Source: Thiotrichales bacterium
Lineage (GTDB): Bacteria; Pseudomonadota; Gammaproteobacteria; Thiomicrospirales; Thiomicrospiraceae
Direction of reading: 5' to 3'
NCBI GenBank assembly: GCA_016938655.1
Contig: JAFGUG010000023.1
Location: 1-64,000, forward strand
DNA: 64,000 nucleotides
Position 1 is the stretch's first letter, and each line of letters opens with the position of its first letter. The translations under genes and the position numbers were made by a program. The notes below the pieces were generated by a model. It had not been told where the DNA came from, did no database searches, and was given only the letters and a program-made list of their open reading frames with translations. This document shows, one piece after another, positions 1-9,986 of the stretch.

Positions 1-129
1 ATTGCGAATAATGGTATCTTGAAACAAAGACTGGTTATCAAACAAGCGAACAAATTGTTTAGGCAACATGGTTCGGCTTAAAGGCCAGAGGCGAGTGCCT
101 GAACCGCCGCATAGAATTATGTTAATCAT
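1..129 (-). CDS. manC: Mannose-1-phosphate guanylyltransferase, N-terminal fragment (runs off the window)
   Basis: Only the first 43 codons are inside the window. The translation begins MINIILCGGSGTRLWPLSR and continues with M-L-P-K-Q-F, the nucleotide-binding signature (GGSGTRLWPLSR..xPKQF) of ManC/AlgA/CpsB enzymes that make GDP-mannose from mannose-1-phosphate and GTP. The ATG overlaps the stop of the upstream gene as ATGA (126-129), so the two are translationally coupled. Its place at the distal end of a capsule locus suggests a mannose-derived sugar in the polymer. Family assignment is firm. Whether the protein also carries the phosphomannose isomerase domain cannot be seen. Confidence 0.9.
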   Translation of the reverse strand, partial: MINIILCGGSGTRLWPLSRTMLPKQFVRLFDNQSLFQDTIIRN

Positions 130-1358
130 TGCTTTCCTTTTGAATATAGCGCTAATTTATATTTTTCATCTTGTTTTTTTAGGTATTCATTATCAGGGTT
201 TAATTTTACTGCAAGCTTAGAATACTTAACCGCATCATTAAAATTGGACATTCCAAAAGATACCCTTGCTCTTAAAGCATTGTAGTCAACAAAAGAATCT
301 AATTTTAAAGCCTCAAGCCTAACCAATAAGTCACTAGCCTCCTGTAAACGTCCTAGTTTTTCAAGGAGCAAGACTGCATTTCTTAAATATATATAATGAC
401 CTATTTGCGCATAAGCTACAAAGTAAACCCGTAAAGCAAGTTCATAATCTTTGTTTTTAACGTGTAAACCCACTAAATAATTGAATGCTTTACCAGAAAT
501 TGAGTAAATACAAGCTTTAACAGCGTAATCCAAAGAGTCTTGATAGTTAAACTCATGAAGTTTAGACAGCTCAATATAAATTTTTTCTTTGTCACCGCCA
601 AGCTTCAAAGACTTTTCCAAAACATTTATGGCTGCAAGTGAATGTTTTTTTTCAGCTAACCTACACCCTAATGTATAAAAATAATTCCAGTGAAGTTTTT
701 TTAATAGCTTAATTTTTTTATACAGGCCGGTTAATTTTGTTTCTAATAAGAGGTTTATAATTTGACTAAAAGAAACTGATGAATCTATACATTGTACTGT
801 CGCATGCTCAGTGTAATCGGATTTAACCAAATCCACCCCATAAGAGCTTAATCTTATGGCATGCAAAGTATCCAAATTGAATTTTGAATCATATATAGCG
901 ACACAATACCCACCAATATCAGATTTCACTATGCCATGACTATCTGAAAAAGCATCTTTAAAATGTCCACGATATCGATTATCTTCTTTTGCCACTTTAT
1001 TTGGATCAATATCAACTTGAGGTGAAAATGCAATCGTGTGGGTAAAACGCAAAAGCTTAGAATATTTTAAAGCGCCATAAGCACCCATACTAAAGCCATA
1101 GCCAACAACATTTTTATAATTAGAAAAGATATCTAAAAGCTTTATTCTCAACTCTTCTGAAATCACTGGAAACCAATCTGCTTTTTTAGACATGATGCCA
1201 AGGCCAGACCAGTTATTTTTTTTAATAGGTGATTGCCCCCAAAAACTTTTACCGTCTGCAAGAATTGCCTTGTTGTTGAAAGTCGCAACAAGAGTATCAG
1301 AATTTAATTCCGGAACATAAAACACTTCTAAATACTTGTCTGAATAAATTAAAGTCAT
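126..1358 (-). CDS. Alpha/beta-hydrolase-like protein with C-terminal TPR repeats, capsule locus
   Basis: 410 residues. The N-terminal half contains GYGFSMGAYGALKYS near residues 87-101, a G-x-S-x-G-type nucleophile elbow as in alpha/beta hydrolases, followed by the segment HTIAFSPQVDID. From about residue 230 the protein looks helical and repetitive (for example SLAAINVLEKSLKLGG, and NFNDAVKYSKLAVKLNPDN near the end), typical of tetratricopeptide repeats. There is no signal peptide, so it is probably cytoplasmic. It overlaps its neighbours by 4 bp on both sides inside the capsule operon. A role in modifying the polysaccharide or an intermediate (ester removal or transfer) is inference. Base composition is strongly AT-rich, as for the next two genes. 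Confidence 0.6.
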   Translation of the reverse strand: MTLIYSDKYLEVFYVPELNSDTLVATFNNKAILADGKSFWGQSPIKKNNWSGLGIMSKKADWFPVISEELRIKLLDIFSNYKNVVGYGFSMGAYGALKYSKLLRFTHTIAFSPQVDIDPNKVAKEDNRYRGHFKDAFSDSHGIVKSDIGGYCVAIYDSKFNLDTLHAIRLSSYGVDLVKSDYTEHATVQCIDSSVSFSQIINLLLETKLTGLYKKIKLLKKLHWNYFYTLGCRLAEKKHSLAAINVLEKSLKLGGDKEKIYIELSKLHEFNYQDSLDYAVKACIYSISGKAFNYLVGLHVKNKDYELALRVYFVAYAQIGHYIYLRNAVLLLEKLGRLQEASDLLVRLEALKLDSFVDYNALRARVSFGMSNFNDAVKYSKLAVKLNPDNEYLKKQDEKYKLALYSKGKQ

Positions 1359-3241
1359 TTTGAAGTGTCTATGCTCTCAATAACTTTAACTAACTCGTTA
1401 AATCCAGATTCCTGATTAAAATCATTCACAGCTTGTTGTTGAATTTGACAAGAAAATTCGGTCCAGCCATTTATATACCCCTCTAAGAGTTTGTATACGC
1501 TATCAAAACTTTTCTTAGTTTCAACTTCATAAACACCAAAACATCCAGCAACGCACCTAGCACCTATTTCCGAAGTAATCACGGGTTTACCAGCCATTAA
1601 TGACTCTACCGTTTTAAAGTTTAAACCGCCTTGCATCATTATTGGTGAAAGTGCAATATCAATGGCATTATAATAATCTGACAGATTGTCAATAAAACCT
1701 AAGAGCCTTATATTTTGTGGGTAATTTTGAGCTAATTCTTGAGCTAACTCTGTTTTACAGATAGCACCTGCAAGCAAAATTTGGCTTAGTGGGTTCTTCT
1801 CTAAAATCCAAACTAACCAAGTTCTCTTCATGTGATTCAATGCTATTTGATTATTATTATTTCCGGTACCAATAAACCCAAAGAAGAATTGATTTTTATT
1901 TTCTAAATCGGTTACAGGCAGATATGCATATTCAAACCCACCAGTTGCAACTAAAACATTTTTAACATTATTTTCTTCTAACACCTCTTTATCCGACTTT
2001 GATATTGCAACAACATGGTCAAAGGCATTTAAATATTTCAATTCTCTTCGTTTTTCATTTTTTGAATTGTAAAAAAAACGTTTTTCATAAGAATTTACAT
2101 GCTCATCTGACAAAAAGAAAACGTCATGAGTGTCGCAAATAATCTTAATTCGGTGCTTATTTTGAAGCCTTTCGATAATTGGGTAAAACCAAGAACCTGT
2201 GACGATAATAAAATCATAATTACCTTTTGATATGACTGACTCCAAAAAATTAACATTTTCATCTGTAAAAAGCATATCAGAACGTTGCTTAAATGTAATT
2301 GGCGGGGATTTTTCAAGCATGAAACCAAACCGTCTTATGAGCTTTTCTGAAAATCTTATTGCACGATAAAAACCCGATGATTTTCCTTTCAAAAGTGAAG
2401 TGACATGAACATTTGGGCTTATCGAGTTCAAAGCCGTTTTAATTTTTGAAAGATCATTATTTTTAGGTCCAAAAACCAAAACATCTAAACCTAAGTTTAT
2501 ACGATTTAAATAATTTACAAGATCCAAACCTCTTGCCTGAAATGCTCTTTGTGCAGGCAACATTCTGTCAGGAAAAATAAACAAGCCTTTTGAAGAACCC
2601 GTTTTTTTTAGCTCTACAACATTACCTGTATTATCCAATGTTAGTAAACTGGGAATTGTTGATGTTGCTATTTCTTTAAACAAACAACTAGCAACCCTTT
2701 CTTTATATTCACCTAATATAAATATTTTTTTCCTGTCTTTTTCTATAAAGTCTTTTGGAATACTCTGTAAATTATTTTGGTAATAAATATATATGAATGC
2801 TTTTCTAAAAGACAAAGCTGGTACATTTGAAATCAAGAAAAACTCTTCATTCGGATATTTTTTTTCCAACTGAAATAAATGATTTTCTAACTTCGTGCTT
2901 GAAGAATTTGTATTTTTATCAAAAAAAAATATCAAAGATCTATTTTTATTATTAATGTTATTTAAATAATTATTTCCTAAAAGTTGAACTTTTAAGTTGA
3001 TGTCAAACTTGTTTAATGAATCTATAAGTTCTTTTGAGATTTCAAACCAACTATCAAGCTTATCAATAACAATTGATATAATTGCTTTTCGGTCAATATT
3101 GCTCATTGTAAGAGTTTCAAAAACGCTATTGATACTAGTTGCCAAAGTCATGCCATTCTGTTCTGCCCATACCCTCTTTAAGAAGTTTGATGTATCAGAT
3201 ATGGAATTTTCAGTCAGAAAAAACTTTATCTCTCTCAACAT
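1355..3241 (-). CDS. Glycosyltransferase, GT4-type (group 1) C-terminal domain
   Basis: 628 residues. The C-terminal part (about 215-620) reads as a GT-B glycosyltransferase. It shows FFGFIGTGNNNN, a segment on reading a distance of sugar-nucleotide folds (QILLAGAI), NIRLLGFIDNLSDYYNAIDIALSP and GGLNFKTVESLMAGKPVITS, where the late Glu of the E-x7-E-like donor site sits. The first 200 residues do not resemble a known domain to me. It abuts the KpsC-like gene (shared base 3241) and overlaps the hydrolase gene by 4 bp. It would add a sugar to the capsule repeat on the cytoplasmic face; donor and acceptor are unknown. AT-rich, with many A/T runs. Confidence 0.75.
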   Translation of the reverse strand: MLREIKFFLTENSISDTSNFLKRVWAEQNGMTLATSINSVFETLTMSNIDRKAIISIVIDKLDSWFEISKELIDSLNKFDINLKVQLLGNNYLNNINNKNRSLIFFFDKNTNSSSTKLENHLFQLEKKYPNEEFFLISNVPALSFRKAFIYIYYQNNLQSIPKDFIEKDRKKIFILGEYKERVASCLFKEIATSTIPSLLTLDNTGNVVELKKTGSSKGLFIFPDRMLPAQRAFQARGLDLVNYLNRINLGLDVLVFGPKNNDLSKIKTALNSISPNVHVTSLLKGKSSGFYRAIRFSEKLIRRFGFMLEKSPPITFKQRSDMLFTDENVNFLESVISKGNYDFIIVTGSWFYPIIERLQNKHRIKIICDTHDVFFLSDEHVNSYEKRFFYNSKNEKRRELKYLNAFDHVVAISKSDKEVLEENNVKNVLVATGGFEYAYLPVTDLENKNQFFFGFIGTGNNNNQIALNHMKRTWLVWILEKNPLSQILLAGAICKTELAQELAQNYPQNIRLLGFIDNLSDYYNAIDIALSPIMMQGGLNFKTVESLMAGKPVITSEIGARCVAGCFGVYEVETKKSFDSVYKLLEGYINGWTEFSCQIQQQAVNDFNQESGFNELVKVIESIDTSK

Positions 3242-5487
3242 TAGACTTTTTCAACCTTATTAATTTCAGTAATCATATATTCTATTAATTCTTCAAGTTC
3301 GCAACGTTCTTCGCTTACAGGCGAGACATATACAGAAAGCAGTAAATAAAAAATATAGAAAACATCTTCAAGTGAACGTTGTGACGTTCTTCTATCGATC
3401 TTCCTAAAATCGTTAGTTATACCCCAACCTGAATAAAAGGGCACGCCAAAGCAAGTGACGCTCTTACCAGCCATTAGAGCCTCAAAACCCATGCCCGAAC
3501 TTACAACATAAACTTCATCCACTGCATTAATTAAGCTATATGGATTAATATCAAAACTGATTAAGTGAACATTTTCCATTTCTGCAATATCGCCTAATTT
3601 CTTGTGCGTATAGTGCGCTTGTTCCTCTCCTCCTGTAATCGCACAAGGATGTTGCTTTATAAAAATTTCCACATCGTCTTGCTCGTATGCATGATTTAAC
3701 ATTTGTGTAAATGTCTCAGAATCTGCTAAACCATACTTTAAAGACATATCACCCGCTTTTTGATCAACAATAAGGATTCTTTTCTTATATTTTGGATTGA
3801 TAGGTATTTCTATATCTGGTGCATAGTTATATTTTGAAATCTTATTACTTACTATCGTGTTTATTATTGAACGTGCCCGCTGTACTTGACTTACATTTAA
3901 CTCAAAACCTCCATTTAACAAATTCTCAAGTAATGTGGGTTGTGTTGCATCGTAATATGCACCATTTGTATCCACAATTAAAGATAAAGTAGGCTCATTT
4001 GGATCAGTCCAAAGACCCACAGAGCGAATAAATCCGTCTTCTAAGTAAACTCTAGGCAAACCCAACGCTGTTGCATAAAGTTCAGAACGACTTTTTGACT
4101 CATTAGGTTCAGCACCCCACTGAATTAAATAATCTGCTTTAAATAAAGAAGTTACATCTATTTCTAAACCGTATTTTTTTTCATTTGTGTGTAAAAGTTT
4201 AGTTAAGTACTTCTGTCTGCCTTCAGTAATTGACTTATTGTTTGTATCGTCAGGTACAACCATCATTTCAAAACGTTCACCTTCTCCCTTAAGGCGCTTA
4301 ACAAAGTCAATACCTTTTGGATATTCATAGGGCACTGTTTTTAAATCACTTAAATCATTTCCTAACATAAGGTTTTCTTCAACGGAATGAAGCCAAAGGC
4401 TTTCTAGGCCATTAAAGGCAAAAACCGCATCTGAAGAGCGAATGATATGTTTTAGCGAGTTTGCGACATCCTCACGAAAAACAACCTTTTTCTTATAGAA
4501 ATTTATCAAATACTTATCTAATAAACCTTTTACACTTGAAGAAACTTTATTACTAGAAACAATTAAGACTCTATTGTTAAAATTCAACTCCACACAATTC
4601 TCATCTAAAAAATCTTCAAGTCTTTGCAATAAATCTTCCGACTTACTTCCCAAAATAGGGAGAATAATGGTAACCAACTTATCTTTTTCTAATGATAAAT
4701 TTTGTGCCTTAAAATAATCAAAATTTAAATTAGCAGCCCCACTTTTTTTTAAATCAATTTGTATTAAATGATGCTCGTCAAAATTGCTTATTTTTTGACC
4801 TATAAAGTGAATTAATTTTGCGTGCTTTGATCTTAAGCAAAACTTAACATCTAACGTTTTTTCTGAATCCAAACAATACGGAAAAACAAAAGTTTGCAGA
4901 GACCTAGAAAACCTTTTTTGAACAAGCTCAGTAAATGGACTTGATAAATCAGATAAAACAACAGCTTCAAAACAATAATTTGAAAGATAGTTCAAAGCTT
5001 TATCAGCAAGGAATATAGATTCCTTGTGATTTTTTGAAATTTGACAATATATATCTTCAGTGGTTAATGAACGATCAAATAGCTCCCAATACGGAAAGAA
5101 TAATACAGTTATCTTATGTTGAGAAAATTCATCTACTATGGCTAAATCCCATAAAAAATCACCTGATGGAAAAATCAAAAACAATTGGTGTGAATCGTTA
5201 TTATCTCTAGAAGAAAAATTGGTTTGAGTCATTAAATTATGCTTTTCATACTCAACCCAAAAAAACTTATGATCCCTTTCTAAGGTGTTTTTAAAAGTAC
5301 GTAAAAGTAAAAAATCACTTTGTTTATTTTTAGGCTTTTCTTTAATTATTGGCTTTATAGTCATGTTTTTTTGATAAAAGGTTTGTGTCGATGAAGCCGC
5401 CCTGAAACTCTTTAGCAGCTTCATATCTAAAAAAAACATCTTAGGGTTCTTAATAAACTTTTTTAACTTTCTGTTTTTTAACATCAT
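3241..5487 (-). CDS. KpsC-like capsule polysaccharide protein: unknown N-terminal domain plus one Kdo-transferase-like module
   Basis: 748 residues. From about residue 455 it matches one module of KpsC: YLIQWGAEPNESKSR, VYLEDGFIRSVGLWTD, YYDATQPTLLENLL, ILIVDQKAGDMSLKYGL, IFIKQHP and SSGMGFEALMAGKSVTCFG followed by P-F-Y-S-G-W-G. Those elements recur in both halves of the KpsC encoded at 14764-16785, so the domain is a retaining beta-Kdo-transferase-like GT. Residues 1-440 show no domain I recognise. The 5' end overlaps kpsF by 4 bp. Because a full KpsC and KpsS are present, this extra module more likely builds the capsule repeat than the poly-Kdo linker (inference). Confidence 0.7.
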   Translation of the reverse strand: MMLKNRKLKKFIKNPKMFFLDMKLLKSFRAASSTQTFYQKNMTIKPIIKEKPKNKQSDFLLLRTFKNTLERDHKFFWVEYEKHNLMTQTNFSSRDNNDSHQLFLIFPSGDFLWDLAIVDEFSQHKITVLFFPYWELFDRSLTTEDIYCQISKNHKESIFLADKALNYLSNYCFEAVVLSDLSSPFTELVQKRFSRSLQTFVFPYCLDSEKTLDVKFCLRSKHAKLIHFIGQKISNFDEHHLIQIDLKKSGAANLNFDYFKAQNLSLEKDKLVTIILPILGSKSEDLLQRLEDFLDENCVELNFNNRVLIVSSNKVSSSVKGLLDKYLINFYKKKVVFREDVANSLKHIIRSSDAVFAFNGLESLWLHSVEENLMLGNDLSDLKTVPYEYPKGIDFVKRLKGEGERFEMMVVPDDTNNKSITEGRQKYLTKLLHTNEKKYGLEIDVTSLFKADYLIQWGAEPNESKSRSELYATALGLPRVYLEDGFIRSVGLWTDPNEPTLSLIVDTNGAYYDATQPTLLENLLNGGFELNVSQVQRARSIINTIVSNKISKYNYAPDIEIPINPKYKKRILIVDQKAGDMSLKYGLADSETFTQMLNHAYEQDDVEIFIKQHPCAITGGEEQAHYTHKKLGDIAEMENVHLISFDINPYSLINAVDEVYVVSSGMGFEALMAGKSVTCFGVPFYSGWGITNDFRKIDRRTSQRSLEDVFYIFYLLLSVYVSPVSEERCELEELIEYMITEINKVEKV

Positions 5488-6428
5488 TTATACAATCCCA
5501 GTAAAGATTTTTCGGGTGATACTACTATTAAAGAATTGACACTTTTTTCAACTTTAATTGCATCAGCAATAGTTAATGATTCCTGACTGCTTATAGTTTT
5601 AGGGTTTTTAGAAGATATATCTTTAACTTGCAAAGTAAAAAAGCTTTCAACATGCTTTTCCATAGCTCTCCTAATATCACCATCAGTTACAATTCCGACA
5701 ACCTTATCAAAGTTATCCACCTGAATTGCTAAGCCATAACCAGAATCAGACATTTTATGTATTAAATCTTTCATGCAAGTGGCTTCATAAACAATAGGCA
5801 AGTTTTTAGTAAACATTACGTCTTCAACTTTGGCTAAAAGCCGTTTACCCAAGTTACCACCAGGGTGAAAACGAGCAAAATTTTCTGGCTTAAATTGACG
5901 CAGATTAATCAAAGAAACCACTATAGCATCGCCTACTGTAAGTGCTGCTGTGGTTGAGGAGGTTGGGGCAAGCTGCAAAGGGCAAGCTTCCTTTTCAACT
6001 TTACACAAAATGTGATGAGTTGTGTTTTTGGCTAGAGTGGAGTCCTGATTACTAGTAATCGAAATTGTTTTATTCCCTTGGTACTTAAAAAAGGACATAA
6101 GCTTTAATACTTCATCTGTTTCACCAGAGTTTGAAAGCATAATAACAACGTCATCTTTTTGAAACATACCAAGATCACCATGAAATGCTTCACCAGGATG
6201 AACAAAAAAACTGGATGTGCCGGTGCTTGATAATGAGGCTGCAATTTTTCGACCAATAATTCCAGACTTACCCATACCGGTAATAATGCATTTTCCTTTT
6301 GCATTGAGTATTTCTAAAACGGCATTTGCAAAAGAATCGGTGAGCGAGTCTTTTACATTTAAAAGCTCACGCGACTCTATTTCAAACACTTCTTTTGCAT
6401 CATTCAAAATTTGTTCAATTTGCGCCAT
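5484..6428 (-). CDS. kpsF: Arabinose-5-phosphate isomerase (SIS plus two CBS domains)
   Basis: 314 residues counted from the ATG at 6428, which follows an AAGGG ribosome site; a TTG two codons earlier is possible. It interconverts ribulose-5-phosphate and arabinose-5-phosphate, the first step to Kdo. The SIS domain is seen as [27 protein letters not shown] (split here at GRK) with the family markers [20 protein letters not shown] and [10 protein letters not shown]. Two CBS motifs follow from about residue 205 ([11 protein letters not shown] and [12 protein letters not shown]). Length is normal for KdsD/KpsF. The gene overlaps kdsA by 14 bp, so the two Kdo-supply enzymes are coupled. KdsD and KpsF cannot be told apart by sequence; the capsule context favours KpsF. 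Confidence 0.93.
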   Translation of the reverse strand: MAQIEQILNDAKEVFEIESRELLNVKDSLTDSFANAVLEILNAKGKCIITGMGKSGIIGRKIAASLSSTGTSSFFVHPGEAFHGDLGMFQKDDVVIMLSNSGETDEVLKLMSFFKYQGNKTISITSNQDSTLAKNTTHHILCKVEKEACPLQLAPTSSTTAALTVGDAIVVSLINLRQFKPENFARFHPGGNLGKRLLAKVEDVMFTKNLPIVYEATCMKDLIHKMSDSGYGLAIQVDNFDKVVGIVTDGDIRRAMEKHVESFFTLQVKDISSKNPKTISSQESLTIADAIKVEKSVNSLIVVSPEKSLLGLYK

Positions 6429-7251
6429 TTTCAATAAACCCTTTCTTTTTAACCAATTGATCCAACTCTTGAAGCGTTTCTAGCAATGGTTTTAAGTTAT
6501 CAATTGGCCACATATTAGGCCCATCACTCAACGCATTTTGTGGATCTGGATGCGTTTCCATAAACAAACCTGAAATACCTGCGGCAACCGCTGCTCTTGC
6601 TAAAACCGGAACCATCTCTCTTTGTCCACCAGACGTTGTGCCTTGCCCACCTGGCTGCTGAACAGAGTGTGTTGCATCAAATACAACAGGGCATTGCGTT
6701 GAACGCATAGAGGCTAGACCTCGCATATCAGACACTAAGGTGTTGTAACCAAAAGAGGTACCACGATCGCAAACCATAATATTTTCATTGCCTACTTCTC
6801 TTGCTTTGGCAACCACTTGATCCATATCCCATGGGGCTTGAAATTGACCCTTTTTGATATTAACGGGAATACCTTGTCGACAAACGTTTTGAATAAAATT
6901 GGTTTGACGCACCAAAAAGGCTGGCGTTTGCATTACATCAACAACCGAAGCCACTTCATCAAGCGGGGTATCTTCGTGAACATCGGTAAGCACAGGAATA
7001 TTAAATTCTGTTTTTACTTTTTGCAGAATTCGCAAACCTTCTTCAACACCTAACCCTCTAAAACTCTGGGTAGAAGAACGATTAGCCTTATCGTATGAAG
7101 ATTTATAGATAAAAGAAATACCCAATTCCTCTGTCATAATCTTGAGCTGTTCAGCCGTTTGCATTGCCATCGATTCTGATTCGATAACACATGGGCCAGC
7201 AATTAAAAATAATGGCTGATTGATTCCAACATTGAATCCACAAAGTTTCAT
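6415..7251 (-). CDS. kdsA: 3-deoxy-D-manno-octulosonate-8-phosphate synthase
   Basis: 278 residues, full length. It condenses phosphoenolpyruvate with arabinose-5-phosphate to give Kdo-8-phosphate in the cytoplasm. Clear KdsA signatures are [11 protein letters not shown] near the N terminus, [56 protein letters not shown] and [16 protein letters not shown]. An AGGA ribosome site precedes the ATG. It lies directly before kpsF and 92 bp after kpsE, giving the locus its own supply of the sugar used in the poly-Kdo capsule linker. A second, housekeeping kdsA may exist elsewhere. Confidence 0.97.
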   Translation of the reverse strand: MKLCGFNVGINQPLFLIAGPCVIESESMAMQTAEQLKIMTEELGISFIYKSSYDKANRSSTQSFRGLGVEEGLRILQKVKTEFNIPVLTDVHEDTPLDEVASVVDVMQTPAFLVRQTNFIQNVCRQGIPVNIKKGQFQAPWDMDQVVAKAREVGNENIMVCDRGTSFGYNTLVSDMRGLASMRSTQCPVVFDATHSVQQPGGQGTTSGGQREMVPVLARAAVAAGISGLFMETHPDPQNALSDGPNMWPIDNLKPLLETLQELDQLVKKKGFIENGAN

Positions 7252-7343
7252 ATTTAATATCCTGTATTCATTTTTAATTCTGTTTCAAAACGAGCTTGTA
7301 CTCATCTTAGTTCCGTTTTTATATTTCGTCTTTTAAAGAAAAG

Positions 7344-8459
7344 TTAATCATTGTGATCCCTAACTATTAACAGCATTAGGTTAATAATTAAAGCAAATAT
7401 GATAATAAAAAGCGTATAAACCATAATGTTGTGCAATCGATTTGGCTCAATCGAGTATTCAGGTAGCGTCGGGGTTTGCAGAACAGAGACCTGTTTCAAT
7501 TTTCGAGCCGCTTCAACTCTTGTTGCTTCCAGAGTTGCCAAACCATTTGAATACATCTCTTCTGCGAACTGTGCTTTTAATCTTAACGTTTCATAATCCG
7601 CTGTAATTTTATTAAGTGCAGTGCCTTGTGTAGCAGTTAACTTGCTATTCTCTAAGTTAATTTGATTTTGAATGGCATTAATTTGACTTTTTAACTGAAG
7701 CATCTTTGGGGACTGGGGGCTTTGAAAGCTACCAAGCGTACTCTTTTGTGCGCTCAGGCTTGCTAGTTCACTTTTTAATTGGGCAATCACTATACTGACG
7801 CTTTCAACCGTAGCGGAAGGAGAAATTAACCCCTCTTTGTCTTGGTAATCTAGAACCGCTTTTCTGGCTTGCTCTAATCGAAGACTTAAATCCGTAACCT
7901 GCTTTTCAATAAAATTAACTTGCTCGGTGGCTAAACGTTGGCCCATTTTGTTCATTTTCAATTCGCCTTCTTCCAAAAGCGTTTGAGTGATGGCTTGCGC
8001 TGTTTCGGCATCAAAGGCAGAAGCATTGATTACCAATACGCCTGAATAATCATCCAAGTAAATATCGATACGTTTTAAATAATATTGATGAAAAAACTCA
8101 ATTGGTTCGTCCATGCTGTACATTCTTGAAAACCAATCTATCTTAGAATCACTAAAATGGTTTCTTAAGTCTAGCTTTTGATCAAGTAACTTAAGCATAT
8201 CGACCGAAAGTAAAAAATCTCTTAGTAGTAACAAATCACTTTTATTATTTGCACCACCGCCACTTAACATTGCAGAAAAATTAAGTTCAGGTGCAGCGAT
8301 CTCGGGGCTTTGCAATACAACATGTGCAGTGGAAACATATCGTTCAGCCGCAAACATTGACCAATAAACCGTAAAAGAGATAATGGCTAAAAAGCTAAAG
8401 CGCCAAAGTAATGAAGTTTTTTTTATTTTTTGCAAAGTTGTCATTCTATTTATTTTCAC
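7344..8459 (-). CDS. kpsE: Capsule polysaccharide export inner-membrane protein, KpsE/CtrB/BexC family
   Basis: 371 residues. It has a transmembrane segment at about 20-38, a large periplasmic part with a coiled coil (about 165-330, including LSLRLEQARKAVLDYQDKEG), and a second transmembrane helix at about 347-366. That is the polysaccharide-copolymerase topology of KpsE, which bridges the KpsMT transporter and outer-membrane KpsD. The P-rich stretch LPEYSIEPNRL just before the last helix is the usual PCP proline-rich motif. Overlap with kpsT is 4 bp (ATGA). Confidence 0.92.
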   Translation of the reverse strand: MKINRMTTLQKIKKTSLLWRFSFLAIISFTVYWSMFAAERYVSTAHVVLQSPEIAAPELNFSAMLSGGGANNKSDLLLLRDFLLSVDMLKLLDQKLDLRNHFSDSKIDWFSRMYSMDEPIEFFHQYYLKRIDIYLDDYSGVLVINASAFDAETAQAITQTLLEEGELKMNKMGQRLATEQVNFIEKQVTDLSLRLEQARKAVLDYQDKEGLISPSATVESVSIVIAQLKSELASLSAQKSTLGSFQSPQSPKMLQLKSQINAIQNQINLENSKLTATQGTALNKITADYETLRLKAQFAEEMYSNGLATLEATRVEAARKLKQVSVLQTPTLPEYSIEPNRLHNIMVYTLFIIIFALIINLMLLIVRDHND

Positions 8460-9130
8460 TTTTTAACTATTTTTTGGCGATTTTCGTTATAAGCCGACAA
8501 TGCATCATTTATATCATCAAACCAAATAGCTTGGCCTTTGTTTAACCATATACCTGCTTGACATAAATCGCGCAAAATACCTTCCGAGTGCGAAACCATA
8601 ATTAAGCTTGCCTGCCCAACACGCTCTTTAAATGCGGCACTGGCTTTGGCTTTAAAATTAGCGTCCCCTACTGCAGTGGCCTCATCAGACAAATACACAT
8701 CAAAATCAAATGCTAAAGACAACCCGAACGCTAAACGACTTTTCATACCACTAGAGTAAGTTTTTACAGGGTCATCAAAGGCTTCGCCAATCTCGGCAAA
8801 GTCTTCCACAAAACGAATAATACTAGCGATATGCTCATCATCACCATGAACTCTGGCAACAAACTTTACATTTTGGCGGCCTGTCATAGAACCTTGAAAA
8901 GCATCACTTAATCCAATTGGCCACGAGACTCTACAATTTCGAGTGATGCTACCTTTAGCAGGTGCATCCATTCCTGCAATTAACCTTAGCAAGGTTGATT
9001 TACCCGCACCGTTACTGCCGACCAAACCTACGCTAACATTCTTAGGTATAGTCAGGTTAATATCCTTCAGAACCCAATCACTTCCATGATGATTTTGATA
9101 GCGTTTATAGACGTTTTGTAAGGTAATCAT
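8456..9130 (-). CDS. kpsT: Capsule polysaccharide ABC transporter ATPase
   Basis: 224 residues, the usual KpsT/CtrD length. Walker A is GSNGAGKST (about 38-46), the signature region is TYSSGMKSRLAFGLSLAFDF and Walker B is VYLSDEATAVGD, where Asp-Glu supply catalysis. The signature is the SSGM form common to polysaccharide exporters rather than LSGGQ. It powers export of the finished, lipid-anchored capsule chain through KpsM. It lies 7 bp after kpsM and overlaps kpsE. Confidence 0.96.
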   Translation of the reverse strand: MITLQNVYKRYQNHHGSDWVLKDINLTIPKNVSVGLVGSNGAGKSTLLRLIAGMDAPAKGSITRNCRVSWPIGLSDAFQGSMTGRQNVKFVARVHGDDEHIASIIRFVEDFAEIGEAFDDPVKTYSSGMKSRLAFGLSLAFDFDVYLSDEATAVGDANFKAKASAAFKERVGQASLIMVSHSEGILRDLCQAGIWLNKGQAIWFDDINDALSAYNENRQKIVKK

Positions 9131-9137
9131 ACTAAAA

Positions 9138-9923
9138 TCACCTTGTTTTCAATTTCATTTCAAAACGAATTTGCAACATCAAACCCAAAAGCAAAAAACT
9201 TAATATCCAACTATAAAGGTAAACATAATCAATACCAGGCAAAGTCCAATAGCCTTTGAAAAAACTTAATCGAGCTAGCTCTAATGCATGAGCAATAGGG
9301 TTATACATCAGTAATTGCTGTGCAGCATGGGGTAAATACTGTATTGGAATCATTACTGCAGACAAAATCAAAAGTGGCAACATCATTACCCCAATCAATT
9401 TTTTAACTTCTGGAACAAGGGATCCTAAAACTGAAAATAACAGGCCTGCACTTAAACCGAACAACCAGATTGTGAACCAAGCAAATGCAAAGCCAATAGG
9501 GTTGTGGGGTATTACATCAAAGCCTAACAAAGCCAAACCCAACAACAATATTATTAAAACAAGGGTTCTGACGAAACCTTCGGCAAAAATTCGCACCAAT
9601 ACCGTATCAATCGGTTTTACTTGGCGGTAAGAAAACAGTGCTTGTGCAGATTCAATCGAAGTTAAACCTCGCATTAATCCATCTCGAAACATAAAAAAGG
9701 CGACTAGGCCAATGACCAACCAAGTAACCATTGGCGCACCCGCAATACTCTCAATGGCTCTCATGTAAGCTCGAATACCAACCATAACTACGACAAACAA
9801 GATAGGTTCAGCAAACATCCAAAAACCACCCGCACGGTCTGTCCACAAACGGGTTAACACTTCACGCATAAAAAGTGCATGCCAGACGCTTTTAGTGACT
9901 TGCCAAGAGGTTCGGACTTTCAT
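9138..9923 (-). CDS. kpsM: Capsule polysaccharide ABC transporter permease
   Basis: 261 residues with about six hydrophobic helices and the ABC-2 family pattern. The N-terminal VWHALFMREVLTRLW motif and the LMYNPIAHALELARLSFF motif before the last helices are typical of KpsM/CtrC/BexB. It forms the inner-membrane channel for capsule export with KpsT. The next gene follows after 7 bp. Upstream it is separated from kpsD by 63 bp carrying a perfect AGCAGGCCTGCT. Confidence 0.95.
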   Translation of the reverse strand: MKVRTSWQVTKSVWHALFMREVLTRLWTDRAGGFWMFAEPILFVVVMVGIRAYMRAIESIAGAPMVTWLVIGLVAFFMFRDGLMRGLTSIESAQALFSYRQVKPIDTVLVRIFAEGFVRTLVLIILLLGLALLGFDVIPHNPIGFAFAWFTIWLFGLSAGLLFSVLGSLVPEVKKLIGVMMLPLLILSAVMIPIQYLPHAAQQLLMYNPIAHALELARLSFFKGYWTLPGIDYVYLYSWILSFLLLGLMLQIRFEMKLKTR

Positions 9924-9963
9924 CGTGTTTTTACTTTCATGGCACGAGTGGTTTAATAAAGTT

Positions 9964-9975
9964 AGCAGGCCTGCT
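9964..9975. repeat. Perfect AGCAGGCCTGCT palindrome between kpsD and kpsM
   Basis: First copy of the dispersed 12-mer when reading from the left; nothing comparable is seen in 1-9963. It lies inside the 63-bp gap between two operon genes, 40 bp before the kpsM start. Confidence 0.9.
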
Positions 9976-9986
9976 CATTCTTTAAC

